This document shows, piece by piece, positions 55,601 through 64,000 of a stretch of 64,000 nucleotides of DNA (within the stretch, counting starts at the first letter, position 1; every line of letters begins with the position of its first letter). The notes below the pieces were generated by a model. It was not told the origin of the DNA, did not search any database, and saw only the letters and a list, made by a program, of their open reading frames with translations. Source of the stretch: Zelonia costaricensis (lineage: Eukaryota; Euglenozoa; Kinetoplastea; Trypanosomatida; Trypanosomatidae). The stretch is from positions 1-64,000 of the forward strand of contig JASAOO010003463.1 of NCBI GenBank assembly GCA_030849075.1, in the 5' to 3' direction. The position numbers and the translations under genes are program-made.

Positions 55601-58066
55601 ATCCTCTGAAGTCAGCCCGTGCGGCGACCACGGAGTTGCCGTGGCGGCGGCGACATCCGTGTCAGTGACACCCTGCGCCTCGTACGACGCCGACGACACT
55701 GCTGCGCCGGCGGGCGAGAGGGAGTGCCTCTTGCCCTCACCGCTCTTGCTGAATGCCTCCATGCCGACTGGGGCAGTGGAGGGCGCCTCCTCCGACGCAG
55801 CCTCGAACGCCGCTACAGAGACGCTGCATCTGAGGTCGCCCTCGGGGGCGGGGGTGCCGGCGTCGCTCTCGCTCGCCAGGCGGGCTGTCACGGATGCCGC
55901 CTGCTGTGACACCCGCCGCGACGCGCTCGACGCGGCGGACGCGGATTTGCCACCCTGCACCGTCGCCTTGCTGCGTGCGCCGTTGCCGTTGGTGTTGCTC
56001 ACCGAGGCCGCGCTCTGCGGCCCATTCACGCCGCTCGCGCTGTTGTTGTTGCCGCTCGTTGTGGTAGCGCTAGTGCCCCCCTGCCGCGACGTAGTCAAGT
56101 TGGCGGCGCTGCTCGACTCCGTCTTCGTCGGCACCGCCGTGGCGGCCGGGCTCGGTGACGAGAACCGCACCCCCTCCACGATAACCGCACGCGCGGTGGT
56201 GGACAAGAGCAGCATCGAGCCGAGCACAACCACGTTGAAGTGTAGCAGCTGGATCCCCTCCTCGCTGAGACCCTTGGAGAGCAACTGCCAGAACGTGATG
56301 CACACCACGCGCAACAGGCTCAGCGCCTCCTCCTCCGTTTCAAGGCTGCCGTACCAGACGGCGTGCGCCGCGTTCGAGAAGCTGCCGCGCGTGCCGGAGT
56401 CGAACGCACCCCACACCATCACCTCCCCCGACCCTCGCGCCGCACCCATCTTCTCGAAGAGATAGACGCCCATCATCGCCACCCACAGCAGCACGTAGGC
56501 GCTGCCGCCCGGCTGCTTGTACTCGCACCGTGCCGCCACAAAAAAGAGCACCACCACCGCCTGCACGGCGTTGGACAGAAACGACAGCCCGCTCCAGGGC
56601 ACCGCGTAGGCGATCCCGAGCGCCGTGAAGGAATAGAAGCAGCAGTACACCGCCGTGTCACGTATTGCCCGCGCCGGGGCGGTCGTCCACCCGCACCCGA
56701 CCAGCCACGGCACCACCATCAGCAGCGCCGCAATGCCAAAAATCGAGATGCCCGCCGCCGTCTCCATCAAGACGAGCGAGTACCAACACGCCAGACCAAG
56801 AAAAAGATAGAAGTCGACAAAGTACAAATACTCGCACCGTACCCGCGCACAGGCCTGCACCACGCGCGCCACAACAGGATAGTGCCCACCCACGCGCAGC
56901 AGCCGCTGCGGCAGGCTGAAGACGGCCTGCACGAGCATGCGGCGCACGTCGTCGAGCAGCAATGTCTCGGCAAACAGCAGCGTTATGCAGAGCGACGCGC
57001 AGTACGCGGACATCACGCGGTGCACGGGCGTCTGCAAAAACGTCACGCCCAACACCCCCTCATCCATCTCGTACGACGGTATCCAGTACATGAATACCAC
57101 GACCAGCGCCGCCCCCAGCCAAGCCAGCGCCTTGGCCGAGTACAGGGGCAGCCAGCCCACAACGTTCGCGAAAAAAGCGGCCACGGCTAGCCGCTGCAGC
57201 GAGACCAAATCCAAGGTCGCGGACAGCACCGCGAACCACGCCGTCTGCTCCACCAAGAACGCCGACGGCGAGTAGAAGCTAGAGTAGAGGTAGGAGCGCA
57301 ACGACTCTTGCCGAATCATGTGCGTCGCCTTGCGGCCCACGAGGTACCGCACGAGGTTGCCGCCCGTATACGAGCCGCCCGCCCCGCCGTACGCGGCGGC
57401 GGAGGCGCCGTTCATGGCCGCCGAGCCCGCTAGCCCACCGGCGGCGGACATTCCATTGCTCATCCCACCACCGGCCTGCCTCCGCCCCGCGGCGGCACCG
57501 CCGGAGCCGTTCGACAGCGCCGGCACGCCGCCGTTCACGCCCCCCTCCACCGCCGACCAGTCGAACGTGCTTGGTGACAGGAAGCCCGTGCAGAAAAGAC
57601 TCCAGCCGAGCTGCTCCTGCGTCACCTGCGCGAGGTGCGACACACAAAATAGAATCTCACCCATCACGGGCGAGCCGCCGCTCATCAAGTTGCCCAGACG
57701 CCGCGAGTAGGCCGTGAAGGCCATGAGCGTCGCGATAGCGATGAAGTGCCCTGTCAGCATCGAGGAGGACTGCTGGTGAATGAACTCCTCCTCGATGAGC
57801 CCAGGAACGGCGGCCACATTCTGAGGAATAATAAAGCGGTCCTCGATGGTGTACCAAATGTCCTGCACCGTGTCGTCCATGAGCTGCCACAGCACCTCCA
57901 GCCACGTCTCCGCCGTCTCGCTCTCGTGGTCGCCACTGCCGTTCCCGGCTCCAACCTTACGCGCCTCGGCGTCGGTGGCGTCGGGTGGCGGCAGCCCTGC
58001 CGCACCACCACCCGCAAAGTCGTTTGCCGCCGCGCTCGGGCCCGAGTGCCTCTGCGCGCGCCTCAT
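52607..58066 (-). CDS. Giant multi-pass membrane protein with long disordered, Gln-rich tail, 1819 aa
   Basis: No family recognised. After a charged N-terminus (1-50) and an amphipathic segment with Trp (53-75), about ten or eleven hydrophobic segments lie between residues 105 and 630 (for example 272-292, 313-331, 352-372, 418-437, 440-460, 498-512, 524-540, 608-626). A Gly/Ala/Ser-rich loop (175-240) interrupts them. From about 640 to the end is low complexity: Ser/Thr/Ala/Pro with an acidic-basic RERERERER stretch, poly-Ala regions, and a C-terminus with runs of Gln (QQQQQQQ; QQQQQHQQEQ). A membrane transporter- or channel-like body with a huge cytosolic tail is the simplest reading. The ATG at 58066 was chosen; a frame to 58081 starts with TTG. 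The AG just before the ATG is the first after the nearest pyrimidine-rich stretch, so the leader may be nil. Confidence 0.88.
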   Translation of the reverse strand: MRRAQRHSGPSAAANDFAGGGAAGLPPPDATDAEARKVGAGNGSGDHESETAETWLEVLWQLMDDTVQDIWYTIEDRFIIPQNVAAVPGLIEEEFIHQQSSSMLTGHFIAIATLMAFTAYSRRLGNLMSGGSPVMGEILFCVSHLAQVTQEQLGWSLFCTGFLSPSTFDWSAVEGGVNGGVPALSNGSGGAAAGRRQAGGGMSNGMSAAGGLAGSAAMNGASAAAYGGAGGSYTGGNLVRYLVGRKATHMIRQESLRSYLYSSFYSPSAFLVEQTAWFAVLSATLDLVSLQRLAVAAFFANVVGWLPLYSAKALAWLGAALVVVFMYWIPSYEMDEGVLGVTFLQTPVHRVMSAYCASLCITLLFAETLLLDDVRRMLVQAVFSLPQRLLRVGGHYPVVARVVQACARVRCEYLYFVDFYLFLGLACWYSLVLMETAAGISIFGIAALLMVVPWLVGCGWTTAPARAIRDTAVYCCFYSFTALGIAYAVPWSGLSFLSNAVQAVVVLFFVAARCEYKQPGGSAYVLLWVAMMGVYLFEKMGAARGSGEVMVWGAFDSGTRGSFSNAAHAVWYGSLETEEEALSLLRVVCITFWQLLSKGLSEEGIQLLHFNVVVLGSMLLLSTTARAVIVEGVRFSSPSPAATAVPTKTESSSAANLTTSRQGGTSATTTSGNNNSASGVNGPQSAASVSNTNGNGARSKATVQGGKSASAASSASRRVSQQAASVTARLASESDAGTPAPEGDLRCSVSVAAFEAASEEAPSTAPVGMEAFSKSGEGKRHSLSPAGAAVSSASYEAQGVTDTDVAAATATPWSPHGLTSEDSRGRVGQEKDAVPRVEQPSSSARLDDAAPAPEPSAGCVKDTTQVSSAVPEERGNEHASTLMSAVSQSDLSSTSASIPRHDGPTAASLTSRSSTVGDTPRETRRERRARQREEERERERERERERVATTKRSPPTLARSVPAQEQPVTKVKNRSPSGRKSSSVATPTSSNSSSFLPVPRSRTEELRKSSDADKPSTAAAAAPVATSKPATAAARDKKGPSGTATPPTVKTATPPTMKSVPATSAGSPVATKQEKPKTAKDAAEVRKSSLASAGTPAAAPTAKDAKEASTPKSGSATAAPPSTATATPTAAAAATAAAAAAASAAAELRAAAAAAIIDGPVPFPLPKPRHEQAAAASPSAPAPAATPKASAAAAAATTATTFPPPEKKNAASDKPTNAGAAAAASKPAASAPAPAGNAAESATAENAKAKKTPTAAAGTPASAPTPKQQSTPPAPSSPALAAATTPPTPEATPVVPVPRPEEPLQRAWREVRRASTAPQTLLPAAAAAAAAADGSAAMIFEEDERAETPAPVAAASAAAPAPSSTNPLPPAEEGDDTDVSYDLDRVLHFLKLKMDYSAEMDEDEDDEDDRSSSAASNRPYHHHATTFVHTETPERSTATTQGAPQTLRGTSPTAMLEALGGGVNVFSTVPQPSESSPAVQLLNGGSAAATPKQRGSQPTQMASEWTAKGSSSSGRADYNAESYASPGYLAPSSSAPSFHVFSTHPSGAAAAASASLQPHAGASLSNAPRHINPLQRPGDMESQRDSGDATPAAEFTAAGTPPAYYHLQQGGAPPSPPVDSRVSSSSHIPFSVSTMNFITSPTLSQSSYGQASGAAVAVPVADRGSVMSRLRAVQSSRPSLSDQIVLQQAATVSDAMQHMHAAAVPSVPQQSTVMMMMRTPDGQVALYPVAYNQPVYMVDANGMVQQAPSVQLAQVQQQQQQQYLYNNAAAVAARGQTGGVTYQIAPDGSYIMTATPQLSQQMLSQYQQQQQHQQEQARF
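52627..52648 (-). repeat. CAG-type trinucleotide repeat encoding Gln, near the C-terminus
   Basis: Repeated CAG codons on the coding strand (CTG on plus) encode a Gln run near the end of the giant membrane protein. Length may vary between strains. Confidence 0.85.
52781..52800 (-). repeat. CAG-type trinucleotide repeat encoding Gln
   Basis: Pure CTG repeat on the plus strand, encoding a poly-Gln run in the same tail about 60 residues before the end. Confidence 0.88.
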
Positions 58067-58444
58067 CTTCAACCGCGCCAAGAAGACAAGTTGGATAGAA
58101 GAAAACAGAACAGCCGACGCGGTTTTTTTTTTGGGGGGGGGGGGAGTGACGTGCCAAGAGAATTCAAGAGCGGCTTACCACTCCGACAACTTGTAAGCGT
58201 CGCTACCACACCGCAGAACGAGACACACAAGGGGGGCTGAGAGCAAGAGAAACCAAGTAAACAAAACACAGAGATGAGAGCGCAGAAAGGCCAAAACGCC
58301 TCGCAGAGCACAGGGTAGAGAGCGTAAGGCAGAGGTGTCTGGGGCTCTCCAAACGGGGAAAAGAAAAGGAAAGGACGGCGTCACGACCACACACGCTTTT
58401 TAAACCTCAACACAAAGCCGTGTACCTTGTTGGGTGCGTCTCTT

Positions 58445-58446
<2 letters not shown>

Positions 58447-58477
<31 letters not shown>
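58447..58477. repeat. (AC)n microsatellite
   Basis: AC dinucleotide repeat on the plus strand, about 400 bp above the giant membrane protein start. Confidence 0.9.
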
Positions 58478-58478
<1 letters not shown>

Positions 58479-59423
58479 GCAGAGAAGAGGACGGAATATA
58501 TCAATACTGCTCGCTCTGCACGAGCTCCTCCGTCTCAGCCACCGCCGACAAGGTCCCTGTTGAGTTACTCGGTTTGCCAGTGTCGCGGCACAGGCTGATA
58601 CCTTCGCCAGGAAAGCAAAGTTGCGCGTTGCGGCCAACACACAAGAGGTTTAAGAGGAGGGAGAGAAAAGACAAAACGAAAAACGAAACGGAAAGGCTAA
58701 ACGGTGCAGCGCAGGGGTCGCGTGTTCACCTTTTTTTTTGCTTAGGCACGCACACAAACACAGACACGGAATCACCCTCGGCAAACAGAAAACCACGAAA
58801 AACAAAAGCAAAGCAGTGAACGTCAAAAACGAACAACCAAGGCAACAGAAAAAACGAGCGGACCGACAAGCAAACCAACGGAAGGCACGCAAACGGTCAA
58901 ACTGGTGAGACTACAAGCGAAGCGGGAGAACGCAGACAGGCAGAGAAAAAAAAAAAAGCGAAGTCGAGAAGATGCAGTGCACCCGGGAAGATGCCGGCCG
59001 AAACGAGAACACGAAACGCAAGAATTCACGACAAACAAGGAAGAACGAGAAACGTCGAGGCTGAGGGTGTGGGTGCGGCTGCAGACGCGCAGAAGTTCGG
59101 AGCACTCACGCGAGGGACGGGAGGCCCCAAAAGGGAAGGGAGGGAGGGAAACGGAAACGGGAATGATGGACGTCAACGCACGCGACGTGTCTATTCGCTC
59201 TCTTTTTTGTGTGTTTTGCTTGTTGGGTTGAGTGAGTGTGTGTCAGAGCGTGCGTTGTTTGCAGACTCGTCAAAGCGTTTGGGAGCACTCGATGCACGGA
59301 CAAGATGACCCGTCACCCGCTCACACACGCGCGTACGCACACGTACAACGCGCGGAGTACGGATGGAGAGGTGGTCTCGAACGAAAATAAAGGGAAGGCC
59401 TGAGTAGTGTGGAGTGTATGGCG

Positions 59424-59470
59424 TGGGGGGGGGGGGGGGAAGGGACACAGAGGGAGAAAGAACAGGGGGN
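59424..59470. other. G16 run with a nearby undetermined base
   Basis: A run of 16 G is followed about 30 bases later by GGGGGN, with one undetermined base at 59470. Sequencing uncertainty is likely here; it is not in a supported coding region. Confidence 0.8.
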
Positions 59471-61024
59471 CGGCGTACGATGCACGGACAGACAAAGGTG
59501 AAGCGCAGGTGTAGGAATGGCGCACTGACGTGCACGAAGACCTCTTCTCTCAGTAGCGAGGCCACGCAACGGGCACCGACTGAGACCCGCGTACACGGCA
59601 GTGGGGAGAACAATAAATAACCACAAGAAAAAAAAGGTCAACGCAGTCAAGAGAGCGCACGAAGCTGCGTGCCGTCTGTGTGCTAGGCTGGCTGTGCTAG
59701 TGGCTCAGCGTTCGGCAGAGAGGAGGACGGTGGTTCGACCTCGCTCGAGAGTGAAGCAAAATGTGGCAATGAAGAAGGCGTCTCCGTCTGCGTGTGGGTT
59801 TGCGTCGGGTCCAGGGGGTTGGGGGGAGAGTGAGAGGGGGGGCAGCAACGTTCACCGCAGCGGGCAGCCTCGTTTCTGTTCGTCTGAAAACTAGAAAAAA
59901 AGCAAAACGTAATGCCTGCTTGCGTGTGTTTTTCTCTCAGTCGCAGAGTCGCACCGCCACACCCGTCGATGCAGCAAGAACGCAGTGTGGGGGAGCGCGT
60001 CGGATTGCAGGAGAGGAAGGAAACGACACAGCAAAAACCAGGTCGAGCAAGGGAGTTGCCACAGATGGCGGAGAGAAGGGGGGCAGGGCAGCTAAAGAAC
60101 GCCGCACAACGCCGCAATAGGCAACGAAACGGGACGGCACTGCGCTCCACTCGAGCCACAGCGTGCCCTGAGAAGGCGTCTACTCGATTCCAGCAACACC
60201 ACCGCCACCAGTCGAGGAAGCGGAGCGCGGCGGGAAGGCGCTGGGGCGAGGGACGATGGAGAGGAGGAAATGCGACTCTGCCGGTGCAGAGAGGTGCGTC
60301 TGTCTCGTCGGGCGTGTGATGACGACTGAGGAGATCCGCGAGCGCACACGAGCGAGAACCTCCGTCCGCTGCAGACGAGCAGAGGCGGGGAAAAAAAAGC
60401 AAATGACGTGCACCAGGTATAGCAAGACGAGGGCACTGCTGCTGACGTGCAACAGCTGCTTTGACCCCCCAGCGACGTCGTCGTTGGGTTGGGAAAAAAA
60501 GGCGGAAAAATGTGTCTACCAAAGCCCCCCCCCAGGGCTTCTCTACGAGACCCTGTGACGCGCGCTCCACAACCCACCTGGCGGCTACGGTGGCTCACGT
60601 CCGAAGCGACTCGACGGTGAGGTTGTCAACTTCGTACCAGCCGCGTCCTGCCACTCTGAGGTTGCCGCCTTTGTGGCTGTCTCCACACCAGGCACCTCGG
60701 TAGGGGCGAAGCACGGATAAGGTGAAGGATCTGAGGTGAATCTCTGGGGGGGTCGTGCGAGGGGGAGGGGGGGGGGTAAGAGAGAGCGACGGCGCACGGA
60801 TTCGAGCCAGGCAGAACAAGATGATCACACTCCAGCGACTCAACTCTACAGCAAGGCGGCGAGAAAGAGACAAGGGAGGTGAGAATGGGAGGAAGCAGGT
60901 GAAGCCGCTGAGGGCCGCAAAGCGGTGAACCCTCGGCAACTCTTTTTTTTTTTTGGAGGGGGGGGTCGGGAGTGAAGAGGTTAGAGGAGTTGGCTCACGG
61001 CTCCTCGATGACACACGACGACGA

Positions 61025-61050
61025 ACACACGCAAACACACACACACACAC
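61025..61050. repeat. (AC)n microsatellite
   Basis: AC repeat on the plus strand in non-coding DNA. Confidence 0.85.
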
Positions 61051-61825
61051 TTAAGCGCGCCCCCCAAAAAACGAGCGTGGGGGTTTTGCGTTTCGGGGAC
61101 GGAGTGTCCCACTGATACGGAGATTCAGAAACGAGGGATACGGCAGCACTGCCAGTTTTGTGGCCACGGTGCGAGGGGTGCGGTGGAGCAAACCCCGAAT
61201 GGTGCAGTACATGTCGAGGAGAGAAGCAGCAGCAGAGTAGAGTGGCGAGGGGGGGGTTGAGAGGTGGATAAGAGGGGGTGATGGAGGCGTTTCATGGCGA
61301 ATGGGCAGCAGCGCCCACATCCGCGGTGACGCGGAGGTGAGTGCCTCTGCGGACTCACAACCGAAGTGCCTGTGATGGCCTTACTTTCTCACCGGGAAGC
61401 GGCCGCGGGTATCGGCGAGGCAGGGGGGAGGGGGCGCGAAAGTGAAGTACTTTTGGAGGAGACTCTCCCTCTTTTTTTTTTTTTCGAGTTTCATTGCGTC
61501 GAATCACCAATGCACAGGGGAGGCAGCGTGCGTCGCGGAAAGAGTCGACAGAGCGGTGTCAAGGTAAGGACAAAGTGAAAGCGAGGAGATGCCACGTTAT
61601 CGTGACCGCGAAGCGTACGTAAACAACTGCGCCAACGACGAGGGGAGAGGGAGGTGAGACCGCTCAAGACAGAAAGTGAGAGTTCGCGGAGCTGCAAAAG
61701 CACAGCCTCGACAGCTCTAAGCGACGTGAGCAGACGCAGCGAGCTCTGATTGTAACGACCCACGTCAAACACGCCGCATCTGCTGCAGGTAGGCATGAAA
61801 GGAAAAAAACGAGAGGCGAATCGCA

Positions 61826-62065
61826 TCAGTTCTTCAGCTTGCCAATCAGGTACTCGTTCAGAATCGGCTTCACACGCTCGGGGTTGTGGTGTTCGTGGAA
61901 CATGATCGACCCATCCTTGCCGCCTGCCTCCAGAATGGCGAGTCCGCCCGTGTGCAGCGCTGTCACGAACTCGACATCAAAGTGGTACACGTGTCCGTCC
62001 ACGATGGTCCAGAAGTCGCGCGGCGTGCGGTGTTTTGCCACCTCCTCGCGCGTGAACTCCTCCAT
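61826..62065 (-). CDS. Short cytochrome b5-like haem-binding domain protein, 79 aa
   Basis: Single-domain protein of the cytochrome b5 type. It starts EEFTREEVAKHRTPRDFW, close to the usual start of the fold, and has the strand DGHVYHF (23-29). The haem signature His-Pro-Gly-Gly is HTGG (38-41), so the first axial His is kept but Pro is replaced by Thr. GGKDGS (48-53) and a His-rich FHEHHNP (56-62) follow, providing candidates for the second axial ligand; YLIGKL (72-77) is the typical end. There is no membrane anchor or signal peptide, so it is a soluble form. The ATG at 62065 is used because the frame above begins with GTG. Electron-carrier function is likely if haem binds; the Thr substitution makes haem binding less certain. 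Partner unknown. Confidence 0.85.
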   Translation of the reverse strand: MEEFTREEVAKHRTPRDFWTIVDGHVYHFDVEFVTALHTGGLAILEAGGKDGSIMFHEHHNPERVKPILNEYLIGKLKN

Positions 62066-63231
62066 TGACACACAAACGCAACCGAATTGCGGCGCGCAGG
62101 TGTCGCGAGATAAACTCAGTATGCGGCGGCGTACGAGACCGTGCGTGCGTGTATCTCTCTGCGTGTCTGCGTGTGCTTTTGTGTTTCAATACGTGTGCGT
62201 ATGGGGGTGGGCTGCAGGCCTCGACGAGCTCAACCCCGTCTGTGCGCACACTGTGGAGGGTTCAGTTCACCACGCGCAGCGGTTTCGAGCATGTCGCGCA
62301 CGAAGGCCGTGTGCACAAAAAAGAGAACGAGCCGACGAATGAAGAGAGGAGATGCGAAGAGGAATGGGGGAGAGGGGCAGACAAAGCAGGGGAAGGGTGC
62401 GTGCGCTGCGTTGGGTGCGCGCGAACGTGCGTCATGGTGCCGACAGGCTCGCCAAACAGAAAATGCAGGCGGTGGTGGAAAGGTATAGCCGACTGACGGT
62501 CGACGCTATTCGTCTTTTTTTTTTTTACGATAGTTGCCGGGTGTGGACCATGTAGGGGTATGAGGAGCGGAGTTACCACCACACCCCACCATGTTGGGCA
62601 AGCACGAGGTCGCGGACTCGGCGGTGAAGCGGGAACTCGCACTCCTGTCGCCACGGGAGAACGCAAGAAGGATACTGCGTGCAAATAGGAGTTTCCCACC
62701 AAGTAGGATTCTCCCTTCCCCCCTCCCTCCACCCCGCGCACATTTTCGCTTTTCAATGCCACAATTCTTGTGAGTTAAGATATCAAAAGTAGACACGGGA
62801 CGCAGCCCCGTCGTCGTCCGCGCCTAGACGTACGTCTAGACACCCCCGGTACTCAAACACACCGTACGCATTGCCACTCGCCCACGTGAGGACTGCACCA
62901 ACGCACCGGTCCCGGTGTAGCAGACCAGGAAACGCGGGCATTAGGCAGACACACAAAAGACCCAACAAATGCAGGCATACGCCCGCACAATCACACGCAG
63001 TTACTCACCAAGACACAACCACGCCGGCGCACACTTCGTTGCTTGACGTGAGGAAGGGAGGGGGGGGGGGGGCAGAGGAGGAGGTGGATGGACGAAGGGG
63101 TGAAAGGGCGCGTGCATCAGTCCTGACGACCCCGGAGAAACGAACGGTGTCGCTGCGTGAGAAACAGAAATGGTGCCAGCGCTGGGGAACGCCTTCTCTC
63201 TTCAGCACAGTCCACTCCTTCTCACCCTCCA
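62066..63231. other. Intergenic region above the cytochrome b5-like gene
   Basis: Contains a T-run (about 62513-62526) and a G-run (about 63060-63072). It is likely the leader of the cytochrome b5-like gene and the 3' UTR of the coiled-coil protein gene. A purine-rich plus-strand stretch at 62336-62376 may be a polypyrimidine tract. No gene seen. Confidence 0.55.
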
Positions 63232-63543
63232 CTACTTGGCCGCGCCACCCTCGATCTCCGCGATGGTGCGGAGAAGGTGCTTGGCGCGGTACTCGCCCTT
63301 GAGCACCTGCGCACGCAAGCGCGCGTTCTCTTCCTTGAGCTCGTCGCGCTGCGCCCGAATCGTCTCGCACTCCTCGCGGTCCTCGAGCATGAGCTTCAGC
63401 AGCTCGCGCAGGCGCGCCTCGAGGTCGTTGCTGCCGGCCCCGCCCTCGAGCTTCACCTGGAGCGCCTGCAGCTGCTTCTCCGCGCCCGCTGCCCGCTTCT
63501 CCAGTTGCGCCACCTGCGCCTCGGTAGACTGCCCAGACGTCAT
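63232..63543 (-). CDS. Small coiled-coil protein, 103 aa
   Basis: Family not recognised. Apart from ten N-terminal and a few C-terminal residues the protein is one long charged helix with heptad-like Leu/Ala spacing (AQVAQLEKRAAGAEKQLQAL at about 9-28; ELLKLMLEDREECETIRAQR at about 47-66, then ELKEENARLRAQVLKGEYR to about 86). A Gly-rich break (GGAGSN, about 34-39) splits the helix. It probably dimerises. No membrane segment. The ATG at 63543 was chosen, as the open frame above it begins with TTG and reads an Arg/Ser/Thr-rich stretch; that extension could also be a mitochondrial presequence if a non-ATG start were used, which is unlikely. Function cannot be guessed; cytoskeletal or small adaptor roles are typical for such proteins. 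Confidence 0.75.
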   Translation of the reverse strand: MTSGQSTEAQVAQLEKRAAGAEKQLQALQVKLEGGAGSNDLEARLRELLKLMLEDREECETIRAQRDELKEENARLRAQVLKGEYRAKHLLRTIAEIEGGAAK

Positions 63544-64000
63544 CGGGGCGACGGAAGCGGTCAGCGACGTGGACAGGCGAGTCAGGCAACTGGGCCGAAG
63601 GAGACGACGCAGGGAAGACGTGTTGGCGATGCGGGAGCTTTGCTGCAAGTTCTAGACTCTCTGTCTTCTCCTTGACTGTGCGAGCGTCGCGAAAGCGAGT
63701 CTTTGTAGATTGGCAAGAGACCGTATCGGACGTTGCGGGATGGACTTGACACAGGGATCGACTCTTCGTTTCCGTTTACGAGAAGGGAAGCGTGTACGAG
63801 CTGCGTTGAGATGACGTTGTGAATTCAGGGGTGTTGTGTTGCGGAGCGGCGGAGGGGTGGAGGAGGTCAAAGCAAGACAGAAGAGGGAGAACAAGTGTGA
63901 AAGAACAGCAACAGACCCGGGGGACAGCAGCTGCGACACTTCGCACAGGCCCAGCTCAGTGGGTGAACTTGGTACCGAGTGTTCGCCAACTGCACACCCA
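63544..64000. other. Leader region of the coiled-coil gene, end of window
   Basis: Non-coding DNA above the small coiled-coil gene. A purine-rich plus-strand stretch (63841-63895) could be the polypyrimidine tract of its splice site. No further gene start is visible before the window ends. Confidence 0.55.

Larger units (their letters stand above)
58067..61825. other. 3.8 kb gene-free region between giant membrane protein and cytochrome b5-like genes
   Basis: Contains a T-run then G-run at about 58123-58144, an AC repeat (58447-58477), A-rich DNA at about 58650-59050, a run of 16 G (about 59424-59439) close to an undetermined base at 59470, further G- and T-runs near 60760, 60945 and 61475, and an AC repeat at 61025-61050. 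Open frames are low-complexity and lack ATG or recognisable content. tRNA-like B-box matches near 59731 and 60793 fail the stem test. It is probably the leader of the giant protein gene and a long 3' UTR of the cytochrome b5-like gene. Confidence 0.55.

Noticed and set aside
58067..58081. TTG-initiated extension of the giant membrane protein
   Set aside because: Kinetoplastids start with ATG; the first ATG in frame is at 58066.
59690..59760. tRNA-like A-box and B-box (GGTTCGACC) near 59731
   Set aside because: The T-stem does not pair and the box spacing is too short for a tRNA.
59683..60570. Minus-strand open frame of 295 codons in gene-free DNA
   Set aside because: It starts with GTG and codes for low-complexity Ser/Arg/Phe-rich sequence without a recognisable domain.
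60785..60810. B-box-like GATTCGAGCC near 60793
   Set aside because: The position before the T-loop is A rather than G and no cloverleaf could be drawn.
63544..63648. TTG-initiated 35-residue extension of the small coiled-coil protein
   Set aside because: Non-ATG start; kept only as a remote possibility of a presequence.

Overview
The window looks like nuclear chromosomal DNA of a kinetoplastid protist, most likely a Leishmania-like trypanosomatid (subfamily Leishmaniinae). The grounds are: all convincing genes lie on the minus strand head to tail; none shows introns; coding sequence is GC-rich; genes are separated by 0.4-3.8 kb of non-coding DNA full of (GT)n/(CA)n microsatellites and homopurine runs on the plus strand. 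Read on the coding strand, those runs are polypyrimidine tracts followed by an AG close to a start codon, the expected layout of spliced-leader trans-splicing sites inside a polycistronic unit. Species identity and chromosome are inference.

Eighteen protein genes are supported, plus one weak small-ORF candidate. In transcription order (high to low coordinate): a small coiled-coil protein (63232-63543); a short cytochrome b5-like protein (61826-62065); a giant multi-membrane protein with a long disordered, Gln-ending tail (52607-58066), flanked on both sides by about 3.7 kb without genes; an Asp-nucleophile-type alpha/beta hydrolase with a 700-residue insertion (45884-48874); WDR55 (42771-44927); a Cys-rich protein (41512-42003); a 1989-residue diflavin-reductase-like protein with about six flavodoxin-like domains (34704-40673); TBC1D31 (29366-33634); a 1441-residue unknown (24184-28509); PIG-P (23113-23520); two helical proteins without recognised family (20644-22473, 18045-19697); a DUF1749 hydrolase-fold protein apparently lacking its nucleophile (16032-16985); a 975-residue FxPx-motif protein (11052-13979); a spermidine-synthase-like methyltransferase (8633-10132); a PPR protein (6943-7779); PRL1/Prp46 (4495-6027); and a RABL3-like G protein (1958-3466).

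As usual in trypanosomatids, neighbouring genes do not form a pathway. Recognisable jobs include GPI-anchor synthesis (PIG-P), pre-mRNA splicing (PRL1), ribosome biogenesis (WDR55), centrosomal/basal-body or trafficking biology (TBC1D31, RABL3-like), organelle RNA metabolism (PPR), and redox chemistry (flavodoxin-array reductase, cytochrome b5-like). The flavodoxin-array protein is the most striking item. No tRNA, rRNA, transposon or CRISPR array could be supported. Start codons were set to the first sensible ATG downstream of the predicted splice acceptor; longer in-frame extensions run into leader-like repeats and were rejected.
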